From positions 57,146 through 121,145 of the forward strand of contig NZ_JAEMTA010000010.1 in assembly GCF_016462545.1 (NCBI RefSeq): a stretch of 64,000 nt of DNA. The letters are read 5' to 3'. Within the stretch, counting starts at the first letter, position 1; each line of letters starts with the position of its first letter. The stretch is from Mycolicibacterium sp. GTDB lineage: Bacteria > Actinomycetota > Actinomycetes > Mycobacteriales > Mycobacteriaceae. Shown here piece by piece: positions 57,170 through 64,000 of this stretch. A program made the position numbers and the translations under genes. The notes under the pieces were generated by a model. It did no database searches. It was not told the origin of the DNA and was given only the letters and a program-made list of their open reading frames with translations.

Positions 57170-58809
57170 CCGTCCTGGAGCGTCCCCACCATCCCGCGCA
57201 CCAATTGCCGCCGCGCGGCACGGTCTTCTCGGGAACCGCTGGCCTGCTTCGGCTCTACCTCCGACGCGACCGGATCGTGCTCCCCGCGTGGGTGCTACTG
57301 CTGTCCGTTCCCCTCGGGGCGGTATACGTCGGCAGCATTGCCACCGTGTACCCCACCGAGGCGGATCGTGCGTCATTCGCCGCCACGATCATGGCCAGCC
57401 CGGCCCAGCGTGCGCTGTACGGCAACGTCTACGGCGACAGTCTCGGCGCGACGGGCGTCTGGAAGGCCGGCATGTTCCACGTGCTCATTGCCGTGGCCGT
57501 GATCCTGACCGTGATCCGTCACACCCGGGCCGACGAGGAATCCGGCCGAACGGAGCTGATCGACTCGACCGCGGTCGGCCGTTACGCCGGCCTGACTGCC
57601 GCGATCCTGCTCACGGGTGGCGCATCGATCGTGACCGGACTGATCGGCACTGCGAGCCTGCTTGCTCTCGACGTGCCCGCCTCGGGATCACTGGCATTCG
57701 GTCTCGCACTCGCGTGCACGGGTCTGGTGTTCACCGGTGTCGCTGCGGTGACCGCACAACTGTCCTCGAGCGCACGCTTCGCCCGCGGAGCCGCATTCGG
57801 TGTACTGGCAACGGCATTCACCCTGCGCGCCGTGGGTGACGCCGGGTCGTCGGCCGGGTTCCTGTCGTGGTTCTCGCCGCTGGGGTGGTCATTGCAGGTG
57901 CGTCCATTCGCGGGCGACCGGTTCTGGGTGCTGCTGCTGCACCTCGGGTTGACGGCGATTCTCATCCTCGTCGCCTACGGTTTGTTGGCCCGGCGCGACG
58001 TCGGCGCGGGACTGATCGCCGAGAGTCCGGGGCCGTCGCGTGCCGGGTGGACGCTGCGCGGGGCGATGACGTTGGCGTGGCGGCTCGACCGCGGCTCGCT
58101 GGTGCTGTGGACGGTCGGACTCTGCCTCTACGGCCTGTTGATCGGCAGCGTCGTCAACGGTGTCGGAGGCGAGATCGGCAACAGCCACTCGGCCCAGGAC
58201 ATCGTGGCACGCCTCGGCGGGACCGACCAGATGGAGCAGGCGTTCATCACCATCGCGTTCGGCATGCTCGGCATGGTGGCAGCGGCGTTCGCCATCTCGT
58301 TGACACTGCGACTGTTCGGCGAAGAGTCGAGCCAACGAGCCGAGACACTGCTGGCCGGCGCTGTCAGCCGAACACGTTGGCTGGCAAGCCATCTGGTGTT
58401 CGCCATAGCAGGAACAGGCATGGCAATGATGCTCGCCGGACTGGTGGCGGGGCTGACCTACGGTGCCGCAGCAGGCGATGTCGCAGGCAAGCTTGCTCCC
58501 GTGCTGGGCGCTGCGGCCGTGCAGTTGCCCGCCGTCTGGCTACTCGTCGCGGTCACGGTGGCGCTGTTCGGCCTGCTCCCCCGCTTCACACCGGCCGCGT
58601 GGGGCGTTCTCGTCGCGTTCATCGCGGTGTATCTGCTTGGTTCACTGTCGAGTTCACCGCAGTGGCTGCTGAACCTCGAGCCGTTTGCCCACATCCCGCA
58701 CGTCGGCACCGGCGCGGTGGACATGGCCCCGCTGTGGTGGCTGCTGAGTATCGATGCCGCCCTGATCGGGTTGGGCGCCATAGCCTTTCGTCGCCGAGAT
58801 CTTCGCTGA
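57166..58809 (+). CDS. ABC exporter permease (Rv1217c type)
   Basis: A 547-residue integral membrane protein with about 12 predicted helices, the tetronasin/multidrug exporter permease that pairs with the upstream ATPase. Two similar halves are evident, each starting with a basic loop before the first helix ([20 protein letters not shown] and [20 protein letters not shown]). ATG 57166 overlaps the ATPase stop. The operon is TetR-ATPase-permease. A decayed methyltransferase gene follows 10 bases after the stop, where Rv1216c lies in M. tuberculosis. Confidence 0.88.
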   Translation: MTVLERPHHPAHQLPPRGTVFSGTAGLLRLYLRRDRIVLPAWVLLLSVPLGAVYVGSIATVYPTEADRASFAATIMASPAQRALYGNVYGDSLGATGVWKAGMFHVLIAVAVILTVIRHTRADEESGRTELIDSTAVGRYAGLTAAILLTGGASIVTGLIGTASLLALDVPASGSLAFGLALACTGLVFTGVAAVTAQLSSSARFARGAAFGVLATAFTLRAVGDAGSSAGFLSWFSPLGWSLQVRPFAGDRFWVLLLHLGLTAILILVAYGLLARRDVGAGLIAESPGPSRAGWTLRGAMTLAWRLDRGSLVLWTVGLCLYGLLIGSVVNGVGGEIGNSHSAQDIVARLGGTDQMEQAFITIAFGMLGMVAAAFAISLTLRLFGEESSQRAETLLAGAVSRTRWLASHLVFAIAGTGMAMMLAGLVAGLTYGAAAGDVAGKLAPVLGAAAVQLPAVWLLVAVTVALFGLLPRFTPAAWGVLVAFIAVYLLGSLSSSPQWLLNLEPFAHIPHVGTGAVDMAPLWWLLSIDAALIGLGAIAFRRRDLR

Positions 58810-58819
58810 GGCATCGGCC

Positions 58820-59181
58820 ATGAAACTCGTCGGCCAAACCTCGTGTCGATGGCGTTCGGCGTCCTGTTCTTCGGCCTCGCCTTGTTCCTGCCCGCCCGGA
58901 CGGTCGATTACTGGCGGGCGTGGGTCTTCGTCGCGGTGTTCATGGTGGCCACGCTGGTGCCCAGCCTGTACCTCGCGGTGCAGCATCCGGCCGCACTGCA
59001 GCGCCGGTTGAAGGCAGGCCCGACGGCGGAAACGCGTCGGGTACAACGCATCGGCGTCGGGTTGCTCCTCGCGCAACTCGTCGTTCAGAACGGTCATGCT
59101 GCCGCCACGATCACCGACGAGTCGGGCTACGCGTAATACACGCGCCGGGTGTGCTACCGAATGCTGCCCGGCATCTGGTGA
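58820..59181 (+). pseudogene. Broken isoprenylcysteine-methyltransferase-type membrane protein (Rv1216c type)
   Basis: Remnant of a gene normally near 220 codons. It begins MKLVGQTS at 58820, then shifts frame near 58843; the second frame continues SMAFGVLFFGLALFLPARTV to PAALQRRLKAGPTAETRRVQ. It then jumps to LVVQNGHAAATITDE and SGYA, skipping helices present in intact members, which suggests an internal deletion. A TAA at 59134 interrupts it, but the same frame continues YTRRVCYRMLPGIW and ends at TGA 59181, the expected family C-terminus. One frameshift, at least one deletion and one nonsense codon make it non-functional. Confidence 0.75.
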
Positions 59182-59215
59182 CGCTCTTCCATCATCAATG
59201 TCGGACCCCGGTGGC

Positions 59216-60490
59216 ATGATCGAACGCATGTTCGACACCAGGGACGAGGCGGCGCTAGTCGATCGCATTGCCGAGCTGGAACGCTCGAAGTCGGCGGCGG
59301 CCGCCGAGCAGGCAGTCCTGACCGCCGAACTCGATGCCAAGCGCCGGTCGCGGGAGGCCGCGCAGGGCGTGCCCGCCGCTAGGCGCGGTAAGGGCCTGGC
59401 CAGTGAGATCGCCCTGGCGCGCCGCGACTCCCCGAACCGCGGCGGGCGCCACCTCGGATTCGCCCGCGCCCTGGTCCACGAAATGCCCCACACCCTGGCA
59501 GCGCTTGCAGGCGGTCTGCTCTCGGAATGGCGGGCCACCCTGATCGTGCGGGAGTCGGCGTGCCTGAGCATCCAGGACCGCCGCACCCTCGACGCCCGGA
59601 TGTGCGCCGACCAGGCCGGCCTGGAGGGCAAGGGCGACAAGCGGATCGAGGCCGACGCCAAGGCCATCGCCTACGAACTCGACCCGCACGCCATCGTGGA
59701 CCGGGCCGTGCGGGCCGAATCCGAGCGCACCGTCACCTGCCGGCCCGCACCGGACAACATGACCTACGTGACCGCGCTGCTGCCGATGCCCCAAGGCGTC
59801 GCGGTCTATGCCACCCTGCGCCGGGAAGCCGACACCTGCGGTGACGGCCGCGGCCGCGGCCACGTCATGGCCGACACACTGGTCGAACGCATCACCGGCC
59901 GCCCGGCCGACGTCCCGGTCCCCGTGGCCGTCGAGCTCGTCATCACCGACGAGAGCCTGCTCGGCGGTGACCAGACACCGGCCCGGGTGCCCGGCTACGG
60001 ACCGATACCGGCCGCGATCGCCTGCCGGCTCGCCGCCGACGCCGCGGGCGATGAGCGCTCGACGGCCACCGTGCGACGGTTGTACCGCCACCCCAAGAGC
60101 GGGGCCCTGGTCGCGATGGAATCCCGGGCCCGCGCGTTCCCCACGGGCCTAGCCCGCTACATCGCCCTGCGTGACGACACCTGCCGCACCCCGTACTGCG
60201 ACGCCCCGATCCGCCACCTCGACCACGCCGCCGACCACGCCGCCGGCGGAGCGACCAGCGACCTCAACGGACGCGGCACCTGCGAGGCGTGCAACTACAC
60301 CAAACAAGCCCCCGGCTGGCGAACCACCACCCGGCGCGACGAGGACGGCACCCACGGCTGCCAAGTCGTCACCCCCACCGGCGCCCGCCACAGCTCGAAG
60401 GCACCACCGCTACCCGGCTGGCTCGGCCGTCGCCCGAGCAGCATCGAAATCGCCTTCGCCGACCAGCTGGCGTGGAAGTACGCCGCCTGA
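59216..60490 (+). CDS. DUF222/HNH endonuclease-domain protein of the 13E12 family
   Basis: A 424-residue protein of a family dispersed in many copies in mycobacterial genomes. The N-terminal ~280 residues are DUF222 (helical, Ala/Arg-rich); the C-terminus is an HNH nuclease-like domain with CRTPYCDAPIRHLDHAADH and TCEACNYTKQAPGW, providing the Cys/His metal ligands. The start is uncertain among ATG 59198, 59216 and 59228. Related REP13E12 elements act as prophage integration sites in M. tuberculosis. It lies right after a decayed gene, consistent with insertion into a rearranged spot. Its activity is unproven. Confidence 0.8.
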   Translation: MIERMFDTRDEAALVDRIAELERSKSAAAAEQAVLTAELDAKRRSREAAQGVPAARRGKGLASEIALARRDSPNRGGRHLGFARALVHEMPHTLAALAGGLLSEWRATLIVRESACLSIQDRRTLDARMCADQAGLEGKGDKRIEADAKAIAYELDPHAIVDRAVRAESERTVTCRPAPDNMTYVTALLPMPQGVAVYATLRREADTCGDGRGRGHVMADTLVERITGRPADVPVPVAVELVITDESLLGGDQTPARVPGYGPIPAAIACRLAADAAGDERSTATVRRLYRHPKSGALVAMESRARAFPTGLARYIALRDDTCRTPYCDAPIRHLDHAADHAAGGATSDLNGRGTCEACNYTKQAPGWRTTTRRDEDGTHGCQVVTPTGARHSSKAPPLPGWLGRRPSSIEIAFADQLAWKYAA

Positions 60491-60508
60491 TTCACGTCAG
60501 CCGCGCCC

Positions 60509-60514
60509 CATACT
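60509..60514 (+). promoter_or_regulatory. -10-like hexamer of the small CxxC gene
   Basis: CATACT ends 6 bases before GTG 60521, fitting the leaderless spacing seen elsewhere in the window. Confidence 0.4.
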
Positions 60515-60520
60515 GATCGG

Positions 60521-60694
60521 GTGAACGACAAGACGTGCGTCGGTAGCGGCAAGCCATGGACGGTCGACATCGCGGGCAAGCCGATATGTCCGCGCTGTCG
60601 CCGTGCGCTGTCGACAATCGCGGGCAAGGGGAGGTCGGTCCAGAACACTCCGAAGGTGCCCCAGCACGAGCGACCTGCTCGACGCCAGCGCTGA
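60521..60694 (+). CDS. Small CxxC protein, 57 residues
   Basis: A short ORF beginning VNDKTCVGSGKPWTVDIAG and continuing KPICPRCRRALSTIAGKG, with a very basic end (HERPARRQR). Cys residues at positions 6, 23 and 26 suggest a small zinc-ribbon or redox site, though a fourth ligand is not obvious. Coding is supported by a CATACT hexamer 6 bases upstream and by its fit in the gap: it starts 30 bases after the HNH gene and ends 7 bases before the DUF4126 gene, which it probably precedes in one operon. I do not recognise a named family. Confidence 0.6.
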   Translation: MNDKTCVGSGKPWTVDIAGKPICPRCRRALSTIAGKGRSVQNTPKVPQHERPARRQR

Positions 60695-60701
60695 GCACGA
60701 C

Positions 60702-61286
60702 ATGGAACTGCTCACCGGCGTAGGACTCGCGAGTGCCGCCGGGCTGAATGCCTACATTCCGCTGCTGGCCATGGGCCTGCTCGGCCGGTTCACCAGCGTG
60801 GTCACCCTGCCGCCCGGCTGGGCCTGGTTGGAGAACGGCTGGGTCCTACTCATCGTCGCGGTGCTGCTGGCCGTCGAGGTCGTCGCCGACAAGATCCCAG
60901 CCCTGGACAGCATCAACGACGTGATCCAGACCGTGGTCCGCCCCACGTCGGGCGGCATCGTCTTCGGCGCGGGCACCGCCTCACAGACGGCGGCCATCAC
61001 CGACCCGGGAGCATTCGCGTCATCGGGGCAGTGGATTCCGATCGTGATCGGCGTGGTGGTAGCCCTGGCCATGCATCTCACCAAGACGGCGGTGCGGCCC
61101 GTCGCCAACGTGGCGACGGCAGGGGTGGCTGCTCCCGTGCTGAGCACCGTGGAGGACATCACCAGCGTCGGCTTGGTGTTCGCGGCGATCCTGCTGCCCG
61201 TGCTGGTGTTGGTCGCGTTGGTGCTGATCGCCTGGGGCGCGTGTGCACTATGGCGCCGTCGTCGACGGCGCGCGGCCAACATCTGA
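60702..61286 (+). CDS. DUF4126 membrane protein
   Basis: A 194-residue membrane protein with about five hydrophobic segments, starting MELLTGVGLASAAGLNAYIP and containing VVADKIPALDSINDVIQTVV and PTSGGIVFGAG, which mark DUF4126. The C-terminus is a short Arg-rich tail (WRRRRRRAA). The function is unknown. ATG 60702 follows the small CxxC gene by 7 bases. The glgC gene converges from the other side, with 10 bases between stops. Confidence 0.78.
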   Translation: MELLTGVGLASAAGLNAYIPLLAMGLLGRFTSVVTLPPGWAWLENGWVLLIVAVLLAVEVVADKIPALDSINDVIQTVVRPTSGGIVFGAGTASQTAAITDPGAFASSGQWIPIVIGVVVALAMHLTKTAVRPVANVATAGVAAPVLSTVEDITSVGLVFAAILLPVLVLVALVLIAWGACALWRRRRRRAANI

Positions 61287-61296
61287 CACTCGACAG

Positions 61297-62511
61297 CTAG
61301 ATCCAGATGCCCTTGCCGACGGCGACCACGCCACCGGCGCTGATCGCGAACCGATCGCGGTCGCGCTCCAAATCCACCCCGACGTGTTCACCCGGGCCGA
61401 CGACGACGTTCTTGTCGAGGATCGCGTGGCGCACCACGGCGCCGCGACCGATGCGCACGCCCGGCATGATCACGCTGCCCTCGACGATCGCACCGTCGTC
61501 TATCACGACGTTGGACGACAGCACCGAATTGCGAACGGACGCGGCCGAGACGATGCTGCCCGCACCGACCACCGACTCCTGCGCCGAGCCACCGTTGACG
61601 AACTTGGCGGGAGCGAGGTTCTCCGGTTCACCCCGAATGGGCCAGCGGCGGTTGTACAAATTGAACACCGGGTGGACCGACACCAAATCCATGTGCGCGT
61701 CGTAGAAGGCGTCGAGCGTTCCGACGTCGCGCCAGTATCCGTGATCGCGCTCCGTCGACCCGGGTACCTCGTTGTCGTTGAAGTCGTAGACGGCGGCCTG
61801 GCCGTCCGCGACGAGGCGCGGGATGATGTCGCCGCCCATGTCGTGATCCGAGTGGTCGTCGTCGGCATCGGCCCGGATCGCGTCGATCAGAACCTTGGTG
61901 GTGAAGATGTAGTTGCCCATCGACGCGAACGTCTGCTCGGGGTCGTCGGGCGTGCCCGGCGGGTCGGCGGGCTTCTCGACGAATTCCCGAATGAGTCCGG
62001 ATTCGTCCGCATCGATGCATCCGAATGCGGTTGCCTCGGCGCGCGGCACCCGGATGCCGGCCACCGTCGCGCCCGCTCCACTCTCGATGTGGAACTGGAG
62101 CATCTGCTCGGGGTCCATGCGGTAGATGTGGTCGGCACCGAACACGACGACGTAGTCGGGATCCTCGTCGTAGATGAGGTTGAGCGATTGCAGGATCGCG
62201 TCACCGGAGCCGGTGTACCACCGCGGGCCCAGACGCTGTTGGGCAGGCACGGGGGTGATGTACTCCCCGGCAAGCCCGGATAGGCGCCAGTTCTGCGAGA
62301 TGTGGCGGTCCAGCGAATGCGACTTGTATTGCGTCAGAACGCAGATCTTCAAGTAGCGGGCGTTCACCAGGTTCGACAACACGAAGTCGATCAGCCGGTA
62401 GGCGCCGCCGAAGGGAACCGCGGGCTTGGCGCGGTCCGCAGTCAACGGGTACAACCTCTTGCCCTCGCCACCGGCCAGGACGATGCCCAAGACTGTTGGC
62501 AGTTCCCTCAT
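61297..62511 (-). CDS. glgC: Glucose-1-phosphate adenylyltransferase GlgC
   Basis: A 404-residue enzyme making ADP-glucose from glucose-1-phosphate and ATP, the committed step of glucan synthesis. The N-terminal nucleotide-binding loop reads [31 protein letters not shown] and the substrate region [12 protein letters not shown] follow; the C-terminal ~100 residues form a left-handed beta-helix ([20 protein letters not shown]). ATG 62511 lies 6 bases after TAGGTT, a leaderless promoter. It is divergent from glgM, whose product uses ADP-glucose, with 148 bases between starts. Confidence 0.95.
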   Translation of the reverse strand: MRELPTVLGIVLAGGEGKRLYPLTADRAKPAVPFGGAYRLIDFVLSNLVNARYLKICVLTQYKSHSLDRHISQNWRLSGLAGEYITPVPAQQRLGPRWYTGSGDAILQSLNLIYDEDPDYVVVFGADHIYRMDPEQMLQFHIESGAGATVAGIRVPRAEATAFGCIDADESGLIREFVEKPADPPGTPDDPEQTFASMGNYIFTTKVLIDAIRADADDDHSDHDMGGDIIPRLVADGQAAVYDFNDNEVPGSTERDHGYWRDVGTLDAFYDAHMDLVSVHPVFNLYNRRWPIRGEPENLAPAKFVNGGSAQESVVGAGSIVSAASVRNSVLSSNVVIDDGAIVEGSVIMPGVRIGRGAVVRHAILDKNVVVGPGEHVGVDLERDRDRFAISAGGVVAVGKGIWI

Positions 62512-62517
62512 GCGTCA

Positions 62518-62523
62518 AACCTA
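62518..62523 (-). promoter_or_regulatory. -10 of leaderless glgC promoter
   Basis: TAGGTT on the minus strand ends exactly 6 bases before ATG 62511. No clear -35 was seen. Confidence 0.5.
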
Positions 62524-62646
62524 TCGGCACCGTGGGGTCGCGGCTAGGCATTCACACGATTGGGCCACTATTGCCCGCGACTTCTGTTGGGACTGTCGGT
62601 CAAGACAATTGGGTGCGACTCACTCACTGAGACCGGGACGGTGAAC

Positions 62647-62652
62647 TACCGT
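62647..62652 (+). promoter_or_regulatory. -10 of leaderless glgM promoter
   Basis: TACCGT ends 7 bases before ATG 62660. It leaves only one base before the upstream ATG 62654, so 62660 is the likely start. Confidence 0.5.
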
Positions 62653-62659
62653 CATGTCC

Positions 62660-63823
62660 ATGCGAGTGGCGATGATGACACGGGAGTACCCACCGGAGGT
62701 CTACGGCGGCGCAGGCGTCCACGTCACCGAGCTCGTCGCGCAGCTGAAGACCATGTGCGAGGTGGACGTGCATTGCATGGGCGCCGCACGGCCGGATCAG
62801 CCCGACGTATTCGTCGCCCAGCCGGACCCCAAGCTGGACGGCGCCAATGCGGCGTTGACGACGCTGTCCGCGGACCTGGTGATGGTGAATGCCGCCGCAG
62901 GGGCGACCGTCGCGCACTCCCACACCTGGTACGCAGGCATGGCAGGGCATCTGGCCGCGATGCTCTACGGAATTCCCCACGTCTTGACGGCACATTCGCT
63001 CGAGCCGATGCGTCCATGGAAGGCAGAGCAACTCGGCGGCGGGTACCGGGTGTCGTCCTGGGTGGAGCGCACCGCGGTCGAGGCTGCTGATGCGGTGATC
63101 GCCGTCAGTTCCGGAATGCGCGACGACGTCCTGGCCGCGTATCCGGCGCTGGATCCGGAACGCGTGCACGTGGTGCGCAACGGCATCGACACCGAGAAGT
63201 GGTATCCCGTCGAGCCCGGATCGACGCTGGAACGCATTGGCGTCGACCCGTCTCGGCCGATCGTGGCCTTCGTCGGACGCATCACGCGCCAGAAGGGCGT
63301 CGCCCACCTGGTGGCCGCCGCACATCGATTCGCCCCGGACGTGCAGTTGGTGTTGTGCGCCGGCGCACCGGATACTCCCGAGATCGCCGCCGAAGTGGGC
63401 GGGGCGGTGGAGCAACTCGCGAGCTCACGCAGCGGCATCTTCTGGGTCCAGGAAATGCTCCCAGGCGATCAGATCCGCGAAATACTTTCCGCCGCAACGG
63501 TTTTCGTCTGCCCCTCGGTGTACGAGCCGCTGGGTATCGTGAATCTCGAGGCGATGGCCTGCTCGACGGCCGTGGTCGCCTCGGACGTCGGTGGCATTCC
63601 CGAGGTCGTCAACGACGGCGAGACGGGCGTGCTGGTGCACTACGACCCCGCCGACGCGACGGGTTTCGAGACCGAACTTGCCAATGCAGTCAACGCGCTG
63701 GTCGCCGATCCAGACCGGGCGGCGAGGTACGGCAGCGCTGGACGTCAACGATGCATCGACGAGTTCTCCTGGGCACGCATCGCCGAACAGACGTTGGAGA
63801 TCTACCAGAAGGTCTCTAGCTAG
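62660..63823 (+). CDS. glgM: GT4 glycosyltransferase GlgM (formerly GlgA), maltose-1-phosphate synthase
   Basis: A 387-residue GT-B glycosyltransferase. It begins MRVAMMTREYPPEVYGGAGV, the ADP-glucose binding loop of the glycogen-synthase-like family, and its C-terminal half has VAFVGRITRQKGVAHLV and SVYEPLGIVNLEAMACS with the conserved Glu pair. In mycobacteria this enzyme joins ADP-glucose to glucose-1-phosphate to make maltose-1-phosphate for GlgE-dependent alpha-glucan. ATG 62660 gives the same length I recall for Rv1212c; ATG 62654 would leave no room after the -10. Confidence 0.92.
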   Translation: MRVAMMTREYPPEVYGGAGVHVTELVAQLKTMCEVDVHCMGAARPDQPDVFVAQPDPKLDGANAALTTLSADLVMVNAAAGATVAHSHTWYAGMAGHLAAMLYGIPHVLTAHSLEPMRPWKAEQLGGGYRVSSWVERTAVEAADAVIAVSSGMRDDVLAAYPALDPERVHVVRNGIDTEKWYPVEPGSTLERIGVDPSRPIVAFVGRITRQKGVAHLVAAAHRFAPDVQLVLCAGAPDTPEIAAEVGGAVEQLASSRSGIFWVQEMLPGDQIREILSAATVFVCPSVYEPLGIVNLEAMACSTAVVASDVGGIPEVVNDGETGVLVHYDPADATGFETELANAVNALVADPDRAARYGSAGRQRCIDEFSWARIAEQTLEIYQKVSS

Positions 63824-63842
63824 CGCAGACCCGGATCAGGGC

Positions 63843-64000
63843 TCAACTGCTGGGCGCTGTGACGTTCTTCAGTTCGTCGCCGAGTGCGGCGGCCTCATCG
63901 GGTGTGAGCTCGACGACGAGGCGCCCACCACCTTCCAGTGGTACTCGCATCACGATGCCCCGCCCCTCTTTGGTTGCTTCCAGTGGACCGTCGCCGGTCC
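63843..64000 (-). CDS. DUF3117 protein (Rv1211 type), N-terminus beyond window
   Basis: The last 52 codons of a small leftward gene are visible: TGDGPLEATKEGRGIVMRVP, then LEGGGRLVVELTPDEAAALG and DELKNVTAPSS before the TGA at 63843-63845. This is the strongly conserved actinobacterial DUF3117 sequence, usually about 55-75 residues, so only a few N-terminal residues are missing. The function is unknown. It converges on glgM with a 19-base gap. Confidence 0.85.
   Translation of the reverse strand, partial: TGDGPLEATKEGRGIVMRVPLEGGGRLVVELTPDEAAALGDELKNVTAPSS

Noticed and set aside
59216..60490. 13E12-type gene as a transposase or insertion sequence
   Set aside because: It has a DUF222/HNH layout, and no terminal inverted repeats or target duplications were seen. 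It is a dispersed family but not a standard IS.

Overview
The window is high-GC chromosomal DNA from a mycobacterium, most likely an environmental or rapid-growing Mycolicibacterium-type species. From memory, gene content and order follow the M. tuberculosis segment Rv1272c to Rv1211, read in the opposite orientation: ABC exporter, adenylyl cyclase, amiB2, HIT protein, deazaflavin oxidoreductase, udgB, tap, FAD oxidase, cyp130 and its TetR, acyltransferase, deaD, lprE, nuclease-helicase, MFS exporter, kgd, SDR, lpqZ, corA, sugC-sugB-sugA-lpqY, MgtE-N protein, DUF1003, transglycosylase, mrp, tatB, htrA, rseA, sigE, O-methyltransferase, TetR plus ABC exporter, glgC, glgM and DUF3117. These names come from recognising the proteins by eye; no database search was run.

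Layout. 1-12 kb: the 3' end of an ABC exporter, a small regulator-like gene, an AIM24 protein, an acyl-CoA ligase, an adenylyl cyclase, two DNA glycosylases (a family-6-like deoxyinosine type and UdgB) and metabolic enzymes. 12-18 kb: Tap efflux pump, a lactate permease next to a GlcD-like FAD oxidase, and cyp130 with a TetR regulator. 18-31 kb: acyltransferase and DEAD-box helicase, lipoprotein LprE, a three-part nuclease-helicase coupled to a second FAD oxidase, and two MFS exporters. 31-45 kb: kgd, an SDR, malic enzyme plus LpqZ, CorA, and the trehalose importer lpqY-sugA-sugB-sugC, whose last cistron is a suppressor-of-fused domain protein. 45-55 kb: membrane and envelope genes, mrp, and the sigE-rseA-htrA-tatB envelope-stress cluster. 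55-64 kb: a TetR-controlled ABC exporter, a decayed methyltransferase, a 13E12-type HNH protein, a new small CxxC gene with a DUF4126 gene, and the divergent glgC/glgM pair that supplies ADP-glucose and maltose-1-phosphate for alpha-glucan and trehalose metabolism. Together with lpqY-sugABC this makes the window rich in trehalose/glucan and central carbon functions.

The sequence repeatedly shows a leaderless arrangement: a TAnnnT-like -10 hexamer, 6-7 bases, then ATG or GTG. This helped fix starts (for example glgM, amiB2, the malic enzyme and the nuclease-helicase) and exposed a 28-codon leader ORF whose stop overlaps the start of a membrane-protein gene. Other notable items are a 32-bp MIRU-like tandem repeat between two genes, a multiply broken methyltransferase pseudogene, convergent genes that share a CTAG stop tetramer, and operator-like palindromes. 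I saw no rRNA, tRNA, CRISPR array, IS element or replication origin. No gene-free stretch exceeds 300 bases.
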